DNA of 64,000 nucleotides from NCBI GenBank assembly GCA_010909165.1, contig VJWM01000025.1, forward strand, positions 2,418,001 to 2,482,000, read 5' to 3'. Under the pieces are notes generated by a model. The model searched no databases. It worked only from the letters and a program-made list of their open reading frames with translations, and was not told where the DNA came from. This stretch comes from Anthoceros angustus. Taxonomy: Eukaryota > Streptophyta > Anthocerotopsida > Anthocerotales > Anthocerotaceae. A program made the translations under genes and the position numbers. This document shows, one piece after another, positions 21,956 through 33,272 of the stretch. Numbering within the stretch: position 1 is the stretch's first letter; every line of letters begins with the position of its first letter.

Positions 21956-23239
21956 CGTCGCCCGGCCCAGACTTTCCAGTCCGAAAAAGTGAACGCGAAG
22001 AGGCGCCCCTATAATTTCGAACGGCCTTAGGTCCAAGATGGCATCCTATCCAAGGTTCTATTCCTAGGATGCCACTACTCTTTGCCTACATTATCTTCGC
22101 ACCCTCCTCCGATTTGGTCGCCTGGCCCTCCGTCCTCTACTGCCGCCTCCATGGGCCCTCCTCCCTCGCCGCTGGTCTGACAAATCCTCCCATAGAACCT
22201 CCACCTCGCTTCCACTGCTGGTCGACTCCTCGCACCTCATCTGGGGTGTGTCCTGCTCCTGAGCTCCATCCGCCCTTGCTTGCTGCGTATTACTGAGGAT
22301 CATTACTAGCTCTTCTTCCACCCACGCTCGGGCTTCCTCCTCCGTAAGCTCCTTCAAGACTACCTCCGTATAACAGGGAGTCAGCCCCCATACCCGGGCA
22401 CAGTGGAAGGACCATCCGCTTCGAGTCCTCACTTGCAGAAGGTAAGCCCTGGTCCCTCCTATTCCCACACGCACATGGATACCCTACTAGAAAAGGGCAG
22501 TCATGTTACACTTAATGTTAAGATTTGGACCCCCCTTTGTTGCAATTATGTTAAAATCTTGGGGTCTTGTTACACTTTTGGACCCCTTATTACGATTAGG
22601 TTTGGAAACCAACCCTCCACCTTGTTATTCTGATCATGGTCTTGTTGCAATTATGTTGCAATGTAGTGAGAGGTGGTTTGTGTCCCTCTCAAAATTTCAA
22701 CATAATTGCAACAACCAAAGTGTTACATCGTCTCTTGTTACATTTTGCGGGCTTGGTACCGAACCTCCTCCCCATCTACCTTCCTCTTTTACTACTATTA
22801 CCCTATGGAATACCTAGTTTTACTTAGTAGTTCCACCGATACTCGTATGAATACACATATATAAAAATATATGTATGAATACATTCTGTGTAAAATACAC
22901 GTATTGTTCATGGTAACATATACTATATGGTAATTTCACTGATATATGGTCATATTCTATTTTATATAAAATAAGCATATCGTCACACGGATAACGTACA
23001 TACTTTGTACACGTCCACGATCGTTTACTAGTTTGTCCTTGAGCACTCGGTGCCTTTTGTGCCTCTGAGTTTGTGCTACAGCGGACCCATGTTTGCTATC
23101 TTGCGTGGGGTTGTTTGGCTCAAGTCCTCCCTCCTTCTCTCTCCCCTAGACAACGCCTCATGTCCGTTCTGCGCCTTTTGCCCTTGCCTCGACCATGGCT
23201 GCTGTTGGTTGCTCCACTCCTATCCTCCCCTCGCCTTCT

Positions 23240-24740
23240 TCCATCGCCTTCCCTAACTTCACATCATAGTCAGTTCGCATCAAAATTTGAGATAAGAAAT
23301 AATACATGGAATGGGTCTTGGCGACCTTGCAACTACTTGCGATTGTACATGTACACGAGACACCCGCCATGCTACTATCGCCTTCTCTAACATCAAATCG
23401 CACTAGCTAGTTCATGACTGAAAATTTGAGAGGAAATCACGGTATTGGAGCGGTCTTGGCACGACCTTGCAATGCTCTACAAGTACAAGATACGCTTGCG
23501 GCTGTACGTGATCCCATACGCCACCATCCCTTCACCAACATCATGTCACGGTGGTTACGCATCAAGCGAAAAATTGAGGCGGAAATCATAGCATGGAATG
23601 GGTCTCTCTGGAAATCACGGCATGGATTGGGTCTCTACTTGAAATCACAGCATGGAGCGGGCCTCCTCCTCTTCCTTTCCCTCTCCCCTCCTCCTTCTTC
23701 CCATCTCCCCTCCTTCCTCCCCTCCTTCCTCCTCCTTCTTCCCATCTCCCCTCCTTCCTCCCCTCCCCTCCTTCCCTCTCCCCTCCTTCCTCCCCTCCTT
23801 CCTCCCCTCCTTCCTCCCCTCCTCCCCCTCTACCTCCCCTCCTTCCTCCCCTCCTTCCTCCCCTCCTTCCTCCCCTCCTTCCTCCCCTCCTTCCTCCTCC
23901 TCCTCCTCCTCCCCCTCTACCTCGGATCCCTCTCCCCTTTTCCTCCTTGCCTCTCCTCCTCCTCCTCCTCCTCCTCCTCCTCCTCCTCCTCCTCCTCCTC
24001 CTCCTCCTCATCCCTCTCCCCATTTCCTCCTTGCCTCCTCCTCCTCCTCCTCCTCCTCCTCTATCTCCCTCTCCCCTTTTCCTCCTTGCCTCTCCTCCTC
24101 CTCCTCCTCCTCCTCCTCTCCTCTCCTCCTCCTTGCCTCCTCCCTCCTCCTCCTCCTCCTCCTCCTCCTCCTCCTCCTCCTCCTCCTCCTCCTCTACCTC
24201 ATCCCTCTCCCCTTTTCCTCCTTGCCTCTCTCCTCCTCCTCCTCTACCTCGGATCCCTCTCCCCTTTTCCTCCTTGCCTCTCTCCTCCTCCTCCTCATCC
24301 TCTCCCCTCCTCCTTGCCTCTCTACCTCCTCCTCCTCTACCTCGGATCCCTCTCCCCCTCCTTGCCTCTCCTCCTCCTCCTCCTCTACCTCGGATCCCTC
24401 TCCCCTTTTCCTCCTTGCCTCTCCTCCTCCTCCTCTACCTCAGATCCCTCTCCCCTTTTCCTCCTTGACTCTCCTCTCCTCCTCCTCCTCCTTATCTACC
24501 TCGGATCCCGTCCCCTTTTCCTCCTTGCCTATCGCCTTCTCTAACATCAAATGACACTAGCTAGTTACAGCTGAAAATTTGAGAGGAAATCACGATTGGA
24601 AGTACAAGATCTGCGGTGTACACGTGATCCCGCCCGCCACCATCCGTCACCTACGTCATGTCACAGTTACGCATCGGCTGAAAAATTGAGACTAGAAATC
24701 ACGGCTTGGAGCGGGTCTTTACTTGAAATCACGCATGGAA
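23240..24740. repeat. Diverged ~120-base repeat units flanking the pyrimidine tract
   Basis: A unit containing CGCCTTCTCTAACATCAAAT, GAAAATTTGAGAGGAAATCA and a CATGGAATGGGTCT or GGAGCGGGTCT end occurs near 23243, 23380, 23520, 24530 and 24645, with 70-95 percent similarity by eye. Two copies sit directly before the main pyrimidine block and two directly after it, so the block plus unit may itself have been duplicated. Confidence 0.65.
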
Positions 24741-25200
24741 CGGGCCTCTTTCTTTTCCTCTCCCCTCCTCCTCCTTTCCATCTACCTCCTCTTCTTTCCC
24801 TCTCCCCTCCTCTTCCTTCCCTCTCCCCTCCTCTTGCTCCTCTTCTTTTCCATCTTCCTCCTCCTCCTTATAATCTCCCCTCCTGTCCTTCCCTCCTCCT
24901 CCTTCCTCTCTCCCCTCCTCTCCTCTCCTCCTCCTCCTCCTCCTCCTCCTACCTCGATCCCTCTCCCCTTTTCCTCATTGCCTCTCCCCTTCCTCCTCTC
25001 CTCCTCCTCCTCCTCCTCTACCTCTCTCTCCTCCTCTCCTCTCCTCCTCTCCTCCTCCTCCTCCTCCTCCTCCTCCTCTCCTCCTCCTCCTCTACCTCTC
25101 CCTCTCCCCTATTTCCTCCTTGCCTCTCCCCTTCCTCCTCTCTCCTCTTCCTCCCCACCTCTCTCCCCTTCCTCCTCTCCCCTCCTTCTCCTTGCCTCCG
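23650..25200. repeat. 1.5-kb polypyrimidine/polypurine tract, mainly (TCC)n
   Basis: Apart from a break at about 24535-24735, the plus strand is nearly pure C and T, dominated by CTCCTC and CCTTCCTCCCCT, with longer imperfect units such as CTACCTCGGATCCCTCTCCC (about 23912, 24245, 24340, 24387). Long frames rich in Leu, Pro and Ser on the plus strand and Gly, Arg and Glu on the minus strand come only from the repeat. Mirror-symmetric Y-tracts of this length can form triplex DNA and can stall replication or transcription. Confidence 0.95.
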
Positions 25201-25691
25201 AGGCAGTGAGCCTCGGACCCTGAACTTAGACATAGGTAAATAATATTATGTTTAGGTCACCTTTAAAGGTGACGTTAATGGGCATGTTCTTTGTGATATT
25301 GTGCAGGCACCATTAACAAATAGTTGTGAAGAGAGAGTGCAAAGAAGAGCGCTAGGAAAAACCTTAACTAATTGTACTCCCAATGGGGTGTAATAAAGAT
25401 GGGGAAGAGAGAGAGGGTCCTTATTCTGATCATGTTGCAATTGCATGAGGAATTCATAAACAATGCATATGAGAGAGGGATGTAGTTAAGAGGGTGAAGT
25501 GGTAGGAGAGAGCAGTTCGTGTTAAGATTGTAGGCCCACTTGGGAAAGAAATGACAAACTTAATACCAAGCCTCCAAATGATGTTGCAAGTTAGAAGTGT
25601 AACATAAAATTGCAACAACGACTGTAACATAGGCTGCCCTTTCTAGTAGGGATAGTAAGGTTAAGCACGCGTTCCCCATTCACGTAGAGAC

Positions 25692-25958
25692 TGATGAAAA
25701 TCATACACTAGGCTCTTGAGAAAGAGATTCTTATATGACAATTGATTTAATACAAAATACAAAGCCTATTTATAGGCAAGGTGGTTAGGAGGTTAGGTGG
25801 TTACAACCATAAGTAGTTGTAACCATCAAGTGATATAACTACCTAACCACTAACTACCTAGAGCAACTAACTAGTAACTACTTAATGCCCTAGGTAGATA
25901 AAGATGATTAAGTTAGGTACCCTAGTGAATAGTGCCCTAACCCTAATCTATTTCATTA
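25692..25958 (-). repeat. 3' LTR of the Copia element (267 bases)
   Basis: Starts TGATGAAAATC and ends CTATTTCATTA on the plus strand. Relative to the 5' LTR it has one single-base gap and about three substitutions (near CAAGTGATATAAC and GCAACTAACTAG). It contains several GTAGTTGTAACC-like short palindromes and an AGGGTTAGGG stretch on the minus strand. Seen from the element, the first two bases are TA rather than TG in both LTRs, so the change predates insertion. Confidence 0.95.
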
Positions 25959-27780
25959 CTCCCACTCACTATGAGCGTGGGTGAGAGAACTACCATTAAA
26001 ATGAGGCCTAAAATGTCAATAGACTCCCACTAAATAACAAGCTATAAGCCTAAGAAAAGTAATCAAAAACTTAAGCTATGAAAAGAAAGCTGGAAATAAG
26101 TTTAAGAACCTAAACAAATTTTAAGAGAACTTAAACCAATTAATAAAACAAGTAATTAATGAAAATACGGTGAGGTACCGGGTACCCCATCACGTTAAAT
26201 CGTGGGCGGGCGCGATTATTGCCGCCCATCTTCAATTCCCGAGGGGCAGGAGCTCCAAACCACCGCAGGATGGCAGGCCGCGACGCGAAACGCCGACGCG
26301 CGCCCGAAGCGGCGCGTCGCATCAGGCGCCAGTAGCGACGCCTGTGCAAAGTCGCCCGAGTCCACAAGCCCGGGCGGTGAATGCTCAACTCGAACACGCC
26401 ATGCGCAATTCCTTCACGACATGGTGGCGTTGGGCGGTGTACCTTTACACATCGCAAGCGTCCTTAGCGCTCGGTGTCGGGAACATCAAGCACGGACATC
26501 TTGCCGCCAAAGCTCGGGGTCTTCAATCATCTTGTAGACCTCCAAGAAATGAGAGAACGTTGATGGAGGAGGAAGGCCCGGTGATGGGGCCTCCCAGAGT
26601 GCCAGAGGTCGTATCCATCCCGGACCAAAATAGCTGTAAATTTTGATGCTGTTGCCTTAATGTTGTTCTTCTCTGCGGGTAAAAGGGTGTTAAGGGACAT
26701 AGCCCTTCCTCCACCGCCTCCCGTGGCAGTGAGGACAGAGAGCAAAACGGCCACGGATCTAGCTTCATTGTTCAAGCCTCCACCAATTGTGCATATCGAC
26801 GGATTCGGAAGATGATCCGGCATATGAAGATGACAAATTCCAAATTGATTCGGAGGAGATGGAGGTGTCAGCCGGTGCTGCCCACAAACTTGCAAAGTCA
26901 CCAATTGTTGAGCAGCACAGCCGCAGGAGCTTCTTGAAGGAAGTCCCTCATGGAGGTCGTGCGGTCGTCGGAAAAATTTCTTCATCCCGAGCACGAAAGC
27001 TTCAAAATGCGCCTCAAGTAAGTAGCTCCTGTCTGAAATTTCAGTCTGCAACATAAAACTGGACTGACATTTCCTCGTGGCTGACAGGATATGAAGAAAT
27101 TCTTAAGGAAGTGAGGATTGCGGATAGGAAAAGAGTGGACCAAAATAGGGAAACGAAAATAGGAGAAAAGAAAATATGTAAGAGCGTTTAGTAAAACTAA
27201 AAACAAAAAAACTCCTACTATATTATCCTATTTATATGGTTTGGTTTATTAACCTAAAACTAAATTGTATTTCCCCCTTTTTTAGGTTTAGACAAATGTA
27301 TTGGGACTGGAGGTATAAAGGTGGCGGTCGGTGAAGCCAAATTGGGAAAAGGAATACATATGAGATCCCGGATTCTCTATTGCCTAAAGCTGATCTAGCC
27401 AAAATGTGTATTTAATATGTCCTGGGATATTGAAAATGCGAAGCCCAGAGGAGTATACATGCCAACAAGCAGGCATTCATATGGTGTGGCTAGGCATAAG
27501 CCATGTGAGGAATATGAGGGGCACACAAAACACATCTATTGTGAGTGCCCTAAGTGCCACAATTAAAGCGCATTTAATTAGTGCAAAATCTAATTATTAT
27601 AAATTATTAAAACCTGATTACTTATATGTACTAGGTTCATTTTGGAAACTCAGCGAGGAGGATAGAGAATACAATGAGGACTGTGTAGAGATAGAGGAAG
27701 AACTTAATGAATTGGACAAAATACTTGACCTTTAGGAGATCTAAGCCTTTTTTTTTTTTTTAATGCCCAATAAAGTTTTT
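25959..27780. other. Unassigned segment between Copia RNase H and 3' LTR
   Basis: About 1.8 kb, much longer than the short 3' leader usual in Copia elements. The first ~200 bases resemble the flank of the LTR remnant at 18563. From about 26165 base composition shifts to GC-rich (reading GTACCGGGTACCCC), then back to AT-rich after 27060; a run of T lies at 27749-27763. Frames at 26170-26646 and 27406-27735 show no family. A further insertion inside the Copia element is possible, but no terminal repeats or duplication were found. Confidence 0.4.
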
Positions 27781-27799
27781 CTTCTTAATCAACCAAGGT

Positions 27800-30698
27800 T
27801 AGGGTGATTTAACATACACTATGCCTAAACTTCTCATGTGTTTGTTTTGTAAATCTTGTCCTAAAGACTTAGTTAGGATATCATTTTGGGTTCTCATGGG
27901 TTTGGACATAACTTATGTTTATTGTCTTATTTTCTAGCATTTCTCGAATGTAGTGATATTCAACGGCTATATGCTTGGTCCGAGAGTGAAAGATGGGTTT
28001 CTAGCTAAGGCTATGGCTCACGGCTATCACTAAATAGAGTGGGATCATTCGAGGATGACCAAGTTCACTTAAAGCTAACGCTCCGGACAATATCCTTGGC
28101 GAGGTTAGGACTCTATATTCGGACTCGATTGAGAGGGCAATGGTTGGTTGTTTCTTACTTGACCATGATATGGGTGCTCCTCCCGAATAATATGTAACGG
28201 ATCACGGACTTGCGGGTATCGGGATCGGCATAATCGTTCGGCCGTCTTGCTAACCGGGATGCCGGGTCGATGCTTAAACATTAATCCAGTGTGCATAGTG
28301 CCTTTGAGATATCTAAATATTCGTTTGACGGATGCCCAATGTTCTCTTCCGATTTTCAAGAAATTGGGAACATGCACTAACTTGAAGGAGATGTCGGGTC
28401 TTGTAAAATTGCTTAAATAAATCAAGGTACCCACCATGTCTATAAGGGACCTAACATCTCTTGTTTTCCATGTCTTTGAGGGCTCATAGCTTTAGTGAGC
28501 AATGCCACTTGCAAATGGTGTAGTGGATGGCTTAGCATCTTCAAGTCCAAACTTGGCTAAGCTTTCTTTTATATACTTAGTTTGTACTAAGCTTAAAGTT
28601 TTGTTGCCTCTATCCCTTATAATATTAACCCCAAGGGCATAAGTCATCTCTCCTAAATCGGTCATTTCAAAATGACTTTTTAACCATGCCTTGGTTTCAG
28701 CTAAGAGAGAGAGTGAGGATGAGGCCATAAATAAGTCGTCAACATAGAGCAGGAGATATAGAAAATCACTACCTGATTTCAATATGTACATGCTAGCATC
28801 TGCTTGCTTTGTCGAAAGCCTCGGTTAACTAGCTTGACATGTATGACGTTCCATTCTTTGCTCGATTGCTTGAGCCATAAGGCATAATGAGTTTGCATAC
28901 CAAGTCTTCCTTTCCCTTGACCTCATAGCCCTCCGCTGTTTCATATAAATTTCTTCTTACGCCCATGAAGGTATCTTTGTTTTGGCGTCCATCATATGGA
29001 GGTGTAGGTCATATTGTGCGGTTAAGGCAAAGATCATTCTTAGGGAGGCAAACTTGGCAACGGTGCATAGGTGGCCGGTATGTAATCTAAACCGGTGTAC
29101 GGTAAACCCTCTTGCCACTAAGCGTGCCTTATATCTTTCTATGGAACCATCGCCCTTTCTTTTTATTTTGAATACCCACTTGCTAGTCACTATCTTTCTT
29201 CCCTTAGGTGGTTTCACTAATTCCCATGTAGAATTCTTGACTAATGAGTCGAATCTCTGACTACTTTCCACAAGTCTTTCTCGGAGAGGAAAATGCTTGT
29301 TTTAAGGTAAGCGGCTCTTCGGGATCAACTGTGGCTTTGTATACAGCTTGATGATAAGGTGAAAAGGGAGAAACTGGATCATCTATGGTAGCAAGGTATC
29401 CAAGGGGTGGTTCCTTCCATTCTGCAGGTCCTGGAATGTTAGGTCTAGTTCTCAGGTTGTACCTCGAAGCAGGTTGTTGTTGTGGAATATTTTCTTCAAT
29501 GTCAACTTCCTCATGAGTGGGCTCTTGAGTTGGTGAGTCAGACTCATCTTCAGGCTCTTCGTCAATCTCGTCATCATGCACAATTCGTTCATTCTCGGGG
29601 ATAATGAAATCGTCCCTGAGATGATAGTCATCCTCCAAGTGGAGAGGTTCTTGTGTGTCGGGATCCGGTGTAGTAGGTCGGCGTGGAATATGTTCTATGA
29701 CTCCTCCTCCTCCTGCAGTAGGTTCAACAAAAGGAACGCGAGGAGGCGGATGAAGGGTGACATATTCATCATCATCAAAAGATGAGGACCCGTTTGCATC
29801 CGAAGGGAACATCGAGTGGCGGGAGCTCCCACCGAAGGGAAAGTAAAGGGGACTCATGAAAGTCACGCCTGGCATAGATAATTTTCCGTGGAAGGGTGGA
29901 ATAACTTATATCCTTTGATGCCTTAGTATAGCCAATGAAAGTATACTTGGCTGCCTTAGGTCTAACTTCTTGCGTTGTACTTTGGGTATAAAACATACGC
30001 AGTGATCCAAAAATCGAAGATGGTCAATGGAGGGCTTGCGACCAGTGAAAGCTTCATAAGGTGTCATACCTTGGACTGCAGAGGTGGGCAGTCGATTGAG
30101 GAGATACGTTGCTGTCATAATGGCCTCAGCCCAATAACTCTTGGATAGTTGGGCTTGGTGAGCAAGCAACGATGATCTCTTGTAGGCGTAAATTCTTATT
30201 CTCTGCGCCATTTTCTTTGAGGAGTGTGTACCACGGTGAGTTGCTGAGCTATTCCTTCAGCTCGGCAAAATCAGCAAAATTATTGGATGTAAACTCGCCA
30301 CCATTGTCGAGCAATGTTTTGAGTTTCTTATCCGTAAGTCGCTCTGCCCACATCATGTAATCCTTGAAAAACTGAAAGGCCTGGCTTTTGTGTCTCAGGA
30401 TATAGGTGAGGACAAAACGAGAGTAATCATCAATGAAGGTTAAAAAGTATATGCAACCACTAAATGAAGGGGCAGAAATGGGACCACAAATGTCTGTATG
30501 AACCAACTCAAGAGGTGCCTTAGCCCGCTGTGGAGATGGGTTATGAAAAGGAGCTTGGTGCTGTTTGGTGACAACACAAGCTTCACACCAAGACAGGGGT
30601 TCTATCTTGGAGAGGGAGGGTGTTCGATAAAAATTTCCCTTAGACATTTGGATCAGCTTCTGGCTATTAGGATGACCTAAACGGCAGTGCCAAAGCAT
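27800..30698 (-). pseudogene. Copia pol remnant: integrase, reverse transcriptase, RNase H
   Basis: From 30698 downward the integrase zinc finger (HCRLGH with later WCEAC) leads into a DD-type core (ELVHTDICGP, TLLDNGGEF). The next piece has SYWAEAIMTATYLLNRLPT and TPYEAF. A Pro/Glu/Asp-rich linker follows at 29261-29875. Reverse transcriptase begins with TSKWVFKIKRKGDGS and YKARLVARGF (28957-29271) and its catalytic YVDD is at 28492-28791; RNase H traces continue to about 27800. Frame changes separate nearly every domain and the linker is out of register with both sides. It cannot make one polyprotein as it stands. Confidence 0.85.
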
Positions 30699-31039
30699 AG
30701 TATGGGAGGAGGTGGCGAATTTTGGGAAGCTACATTGATGAGATGTGAGGACCCACTTGGTGAGAGTTTGTATAGTCCATCTTCTAGTGTACTGGCGGAT
30801 GGTGTGCGACTTACTTGATAGATAAGAAAGAAGACAAATATCGCTTGGAGGAGAATTTGCATGCTATGTTCGAACACAAACTAGCGGTGACACTAGGTTT
30901 TTACACATGGATGGTACATGGAGGACATGAGAGAGAGAGAACTTGGCACGAAGAGCATCGAGAACAAGCGAACCTACACGAGATTGTGAGGTTATGATCA
31001 TCGCCCATAGGACGGTTTGATGTCCTATAATGGTAAGAC

Positions 31040-31968
31040 TCAAAAGAGTTTAAGTTGTGACAGATATGAGATGTAGCACCTGTCTAAATACCAATATTGG
31101 TTGAGGGCTTGGATGATGCCAAGCATACGGAGTCTTGATGGCGTTGCTGAGCTCTTTTCTTCACAGCAACATTTGCTCGAGGTAGCCTCCTTCTTGGGCT
31201 CGCCGTTCTTCTTCTTATGTGATCCTTCTCCATGTGATTGTATTGCACCAATTACAAATAACTCCAGCCTTCTTCTTACCTCTTGCGGTGTGGAAGAAGC
31301 GCGTTCTCCATCGGGAGAATTAGGATTTGGCCTAGGAGGAAAGGGTCTTCCGCGGCCTCGGCCACGCCCGCCCTCTTCCTCGCCTCGCCCCGTAAACATC
31401 ACCTGTAGATCGCGGATTCTCTTGTCGACGGCATCCTCTGTATAATGGCTCAATTAATTCATCAGCGCGATATCCGGTATTGGAGCCGATTGCATTCTTT
31501 TCTTTTCTGTGCGGCTCTAAGGACAGCATTTTGTGTTGTCACAAAGGACCTATAGGAGGGTGGTAAGGAGGCAAGGAGAGCAATAAAAGCTGCTTTCTCA
31601 GTAAGTTTCTCGTCAGATGATGCTTCGAAATTATTCTTAGCAACACGGAAAGCAATGATATGATGATCAATGGAATCATTCTCCTTCATTTTCAGGTTGT
31701 GGAGATGACGGGTAGCAGTCAATAAGCTCATCCCGTCTTTAGAGGCATATAATTGAGCTAGACGCTCCCACGTATTATGAGATGTGCCGGCTCCTGAAAC
31801 TTGGTGTACCATGAATTCGGTAAGACCTTGAAGAAGGATATCTCGGGCCCTTAAGTCCTTAGCGTCCCATTCTTCATGTTTATCTTCGTCCCAAAGGTGT
31901 CGGTCTCGGTTCCTCGACAATATTCCATAGGCCATGACTACGTAACACTCCTTGCTCGGTCTTGCCAT
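31040..31968 (-). pseudogene. Copia gag remnant
   Basis: The first piece (31462-31968) starts at an ATG and has the gag helical pattern of the UBN2 type: AKDLRARDILLQGLTEFMVHQV region, then TWERLAQLYASKD and LLTATRHLHNLKMKENDSIDHHI, ending near LLASLPPSYRSFV. A frame change follows, and the second piece (31040-31453) is rich in Gly, Arg and Pro, then Lys; the expected CCHC knuckle near its end is not intact. More N-terminal gag sequence may lie out of frame at 31970-32180. Confidence 0.8.
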
Positions 31969-32282
31969 ACATCATATCCTCTTCCATTGAATCTATCTTT
32001 CTCCATGAAGTTGTGTGCTTGAAACAAAGTGGTGGGCTTTGATTCGAATTAGCCACTTCTTCTTCTCCTTCTCTTTGAACTTTTCAAGTTCATCTTGCCA
32101 TTTGGCTCGCTCTTCTTGAGCCATACACACGGGCTTCAATATATCTTGCCTTCTTCGGCAATTTCTTTCTCGTCGAAGAAGTCTACCACCCGGACATTGC
32201 GGTGTGTTTATTGATGCGATTCGCTGCCGGCACGGCGACTTCCGCTTGTATTAGCGGAGGCGTGAGCAATTATAGCATTTCT

Positions 32283-32804
32283 TCAAAGGGAATCATGCAT
32301 AGTCATCAAAATCTGCAGCTTACAAGCAAGTGAGTTGGATCTATTGGCTCTTGGGAGGACTGGTTCATGAAGACCGTCGGTGATTGAATGTAATTGATCA
32401 GTTAGATAATTCAATCTATCATTAGTAGCAGTATGAAGAATTCTGGCTTCTGCTCTAATGGAGTCAAGAGATCGCTGCAGATGATCTGGGTTAGGAGTGA
32501 AGACCTTTGGCCTATGCTTAATGTACTTAAAAATAGCTGACTCAATGGCGCTAGATTGCAAAAGGTCAAAGGAAGTTAGGAGATCTTTGCGAGCGTGATT
32601 TATGTTACCTACTCTATCTCCAGACTTAGAAACAAGGGCTTCTATGAGACGACACACTTGTGCTTCAACGACATCAATTTCAGGAGCGTTGAGATCAAAG
32701 TTTTCCTCCTGAATTGCAAATAGTCTGGGTTGTTGTTGTCTCTTATTCTTCGAAGCCTTGATCTTTCTCCTATACTCTTGTTTGCTGGGATTGATACAAT
32801 CCAT
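32283..32804 (-). CDS. Extra open frame between Copia 5' LTR and gag
   Basis: An uninterrupted frame of 173 codons from the ATG at 32804. The N-terminus is strongly basic (KQEYRRKIKASKNKRQQQPR), resembling a nuclear or nucleic-acid-binding signal; the remainder is predicted helical with Leu/Ile spacing (VEAQVCRLIEALVSKSGDRV, HLQRSLDSIRAEARILHTAT, RLNYLTDQLHSI). I do not recognise the family. It is the longest intact frame in the element although gag and pol are broken. It may be an accessory protein of this lineage, a captured host fragment, or a chance survivor. It lies 189 bases inside the 5' LTR border. Confidence 0.5.
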   Translation of the reverse strand: MDCINPSKQEYRRKIKASKNKRQQQPRLFAIQEENFDLNAPEIDVVEAQVCRLIEALVSKSGDRVGNINHARKDLLTSFDLLQSSAIESAIFKYIKHRPKVFTPNPDHLQRSLDSIRAEARILHTATNDRLNYLTDQLHSITDGLHEPVLPRANRSNSLACKLQILMTMHDSL

Positions 32805-33004
32805 GGAGGGCAAACAAGAGGTGAATCACAAAAGTGCATCATTAACGTGTGCTCCACTCAAGTTGGTTGCTATTCAAAGCGAGGTCTCCATGCTCCATGA
32901 TCTTATTTGGAAAAGCTAAAGATGCGAGATGCATTGAGGAGAGAGGAGCCTTGAGAAAAGCAAGCAAGAGTGCTCAAGCACAAGGAGCGGTGTGCTCGAT
33001 ACCA

Positions 33005-33272
33005 TGATGAAAATCATACACTAGGCTCTTGAGAAAGAGATTCTTATATGACAATTGATTTAATACAAAATACAAAGCCTATTTATAGGCAAGGTGGTTA
33101 GGAGGTTAGGTGGTTACAACCATAAGTAGTTGTAACCATCAAGTAGTTATAACTACCTAACCACTAACTACCTAGAGCAAGGAACTAGTAACTACTTAAT
33201 GCCCTAGGTAGATAAAGATGATTAAGTTAGGTACCCTAGTGAATAGTGCCCTAACCCTAATCTATTTCATTA
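33005..33272 (-). repeat. 5' LTR of the Copia element (268 bases)
   Basis: Nearly identical to 25692-25958. It is followed internally by the tRNA primer site at 32993-33004 and externally by the GAGAC duplication. Promoter activity of the element should lie here, reading toward lower coordinates. Confidence 0.95.

Larger units (their letters stand above)
22482..25651. mobile_element. Non-autonomous CACTA-like DNA transposon
   Basis: The ends are inverted: CCCTACTAGAAAAGGGCAG at the left and the complement of CCCTACTAGAAAGGGCAG at the right, with similarity continuing through ATGTTACA to about 28 bases. A 3-base duplication, ATA, flanks it (22479-22481 and 25652-25654). Near both ends short motifs recur in both orientations (TGTTACA and GTTGCAATTATG, complement TGCAACA), as subterminal repeats do in CACTA/EnSpm elements. 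No transposase is encoded. The interior holds diverged ~120-base repeats and a very large pyrimidine tract. Canonical CACTA ends start with CACTA, here CCCTA; the class is inferred from end sequence, 3-base duplication and subterminal repeats. Confidence 0.72.
25692..33272 (-). mobile_element. Complete Copia-type LTR retrotransposon, minus strand
   Basis: Direct LTRs lie at 33005-33272 (5') and 25692-25958 (3'), flanked by a 5-base duplication GAGAC (25687-25691 and 33273-33277). The primer site next to the 5' LTR reads TGGTATCGAGCA on the minus strand (33004-32993), one base short of the usual initiator-Met tRNA match. A polypurine tract (CTCATAGTGAGTGGGAG on the minus strand, 25975-25959) abuts the 3' LTR. 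Domain order on the minus strand is gag, integrase, reverse transcriptase, RNase H, which defines Copia. LTRs differ at about four positions, so insertion should be recent, yet gag-pol has many frame breaks. An extra frame lies between the 5' LTR and gag, and about 1.8 kb of unassigned DNA separates RNase H from the 3' LTR. Confidence 0.9.

Noticed and set aside
23414-24554. Plus-strand frames of 290-376 codons rich in Leu, Ser and Pro
   Set aside because: They arise in all three frames purely from the (TCC)-type repeat and have no non-repetitive core.
33240-33262. CCCTAACCCTAA in the Copia LTRs considered as telomeric repeat
   Set aside because: Only about two units, present identically in both LTRs as part of the element.
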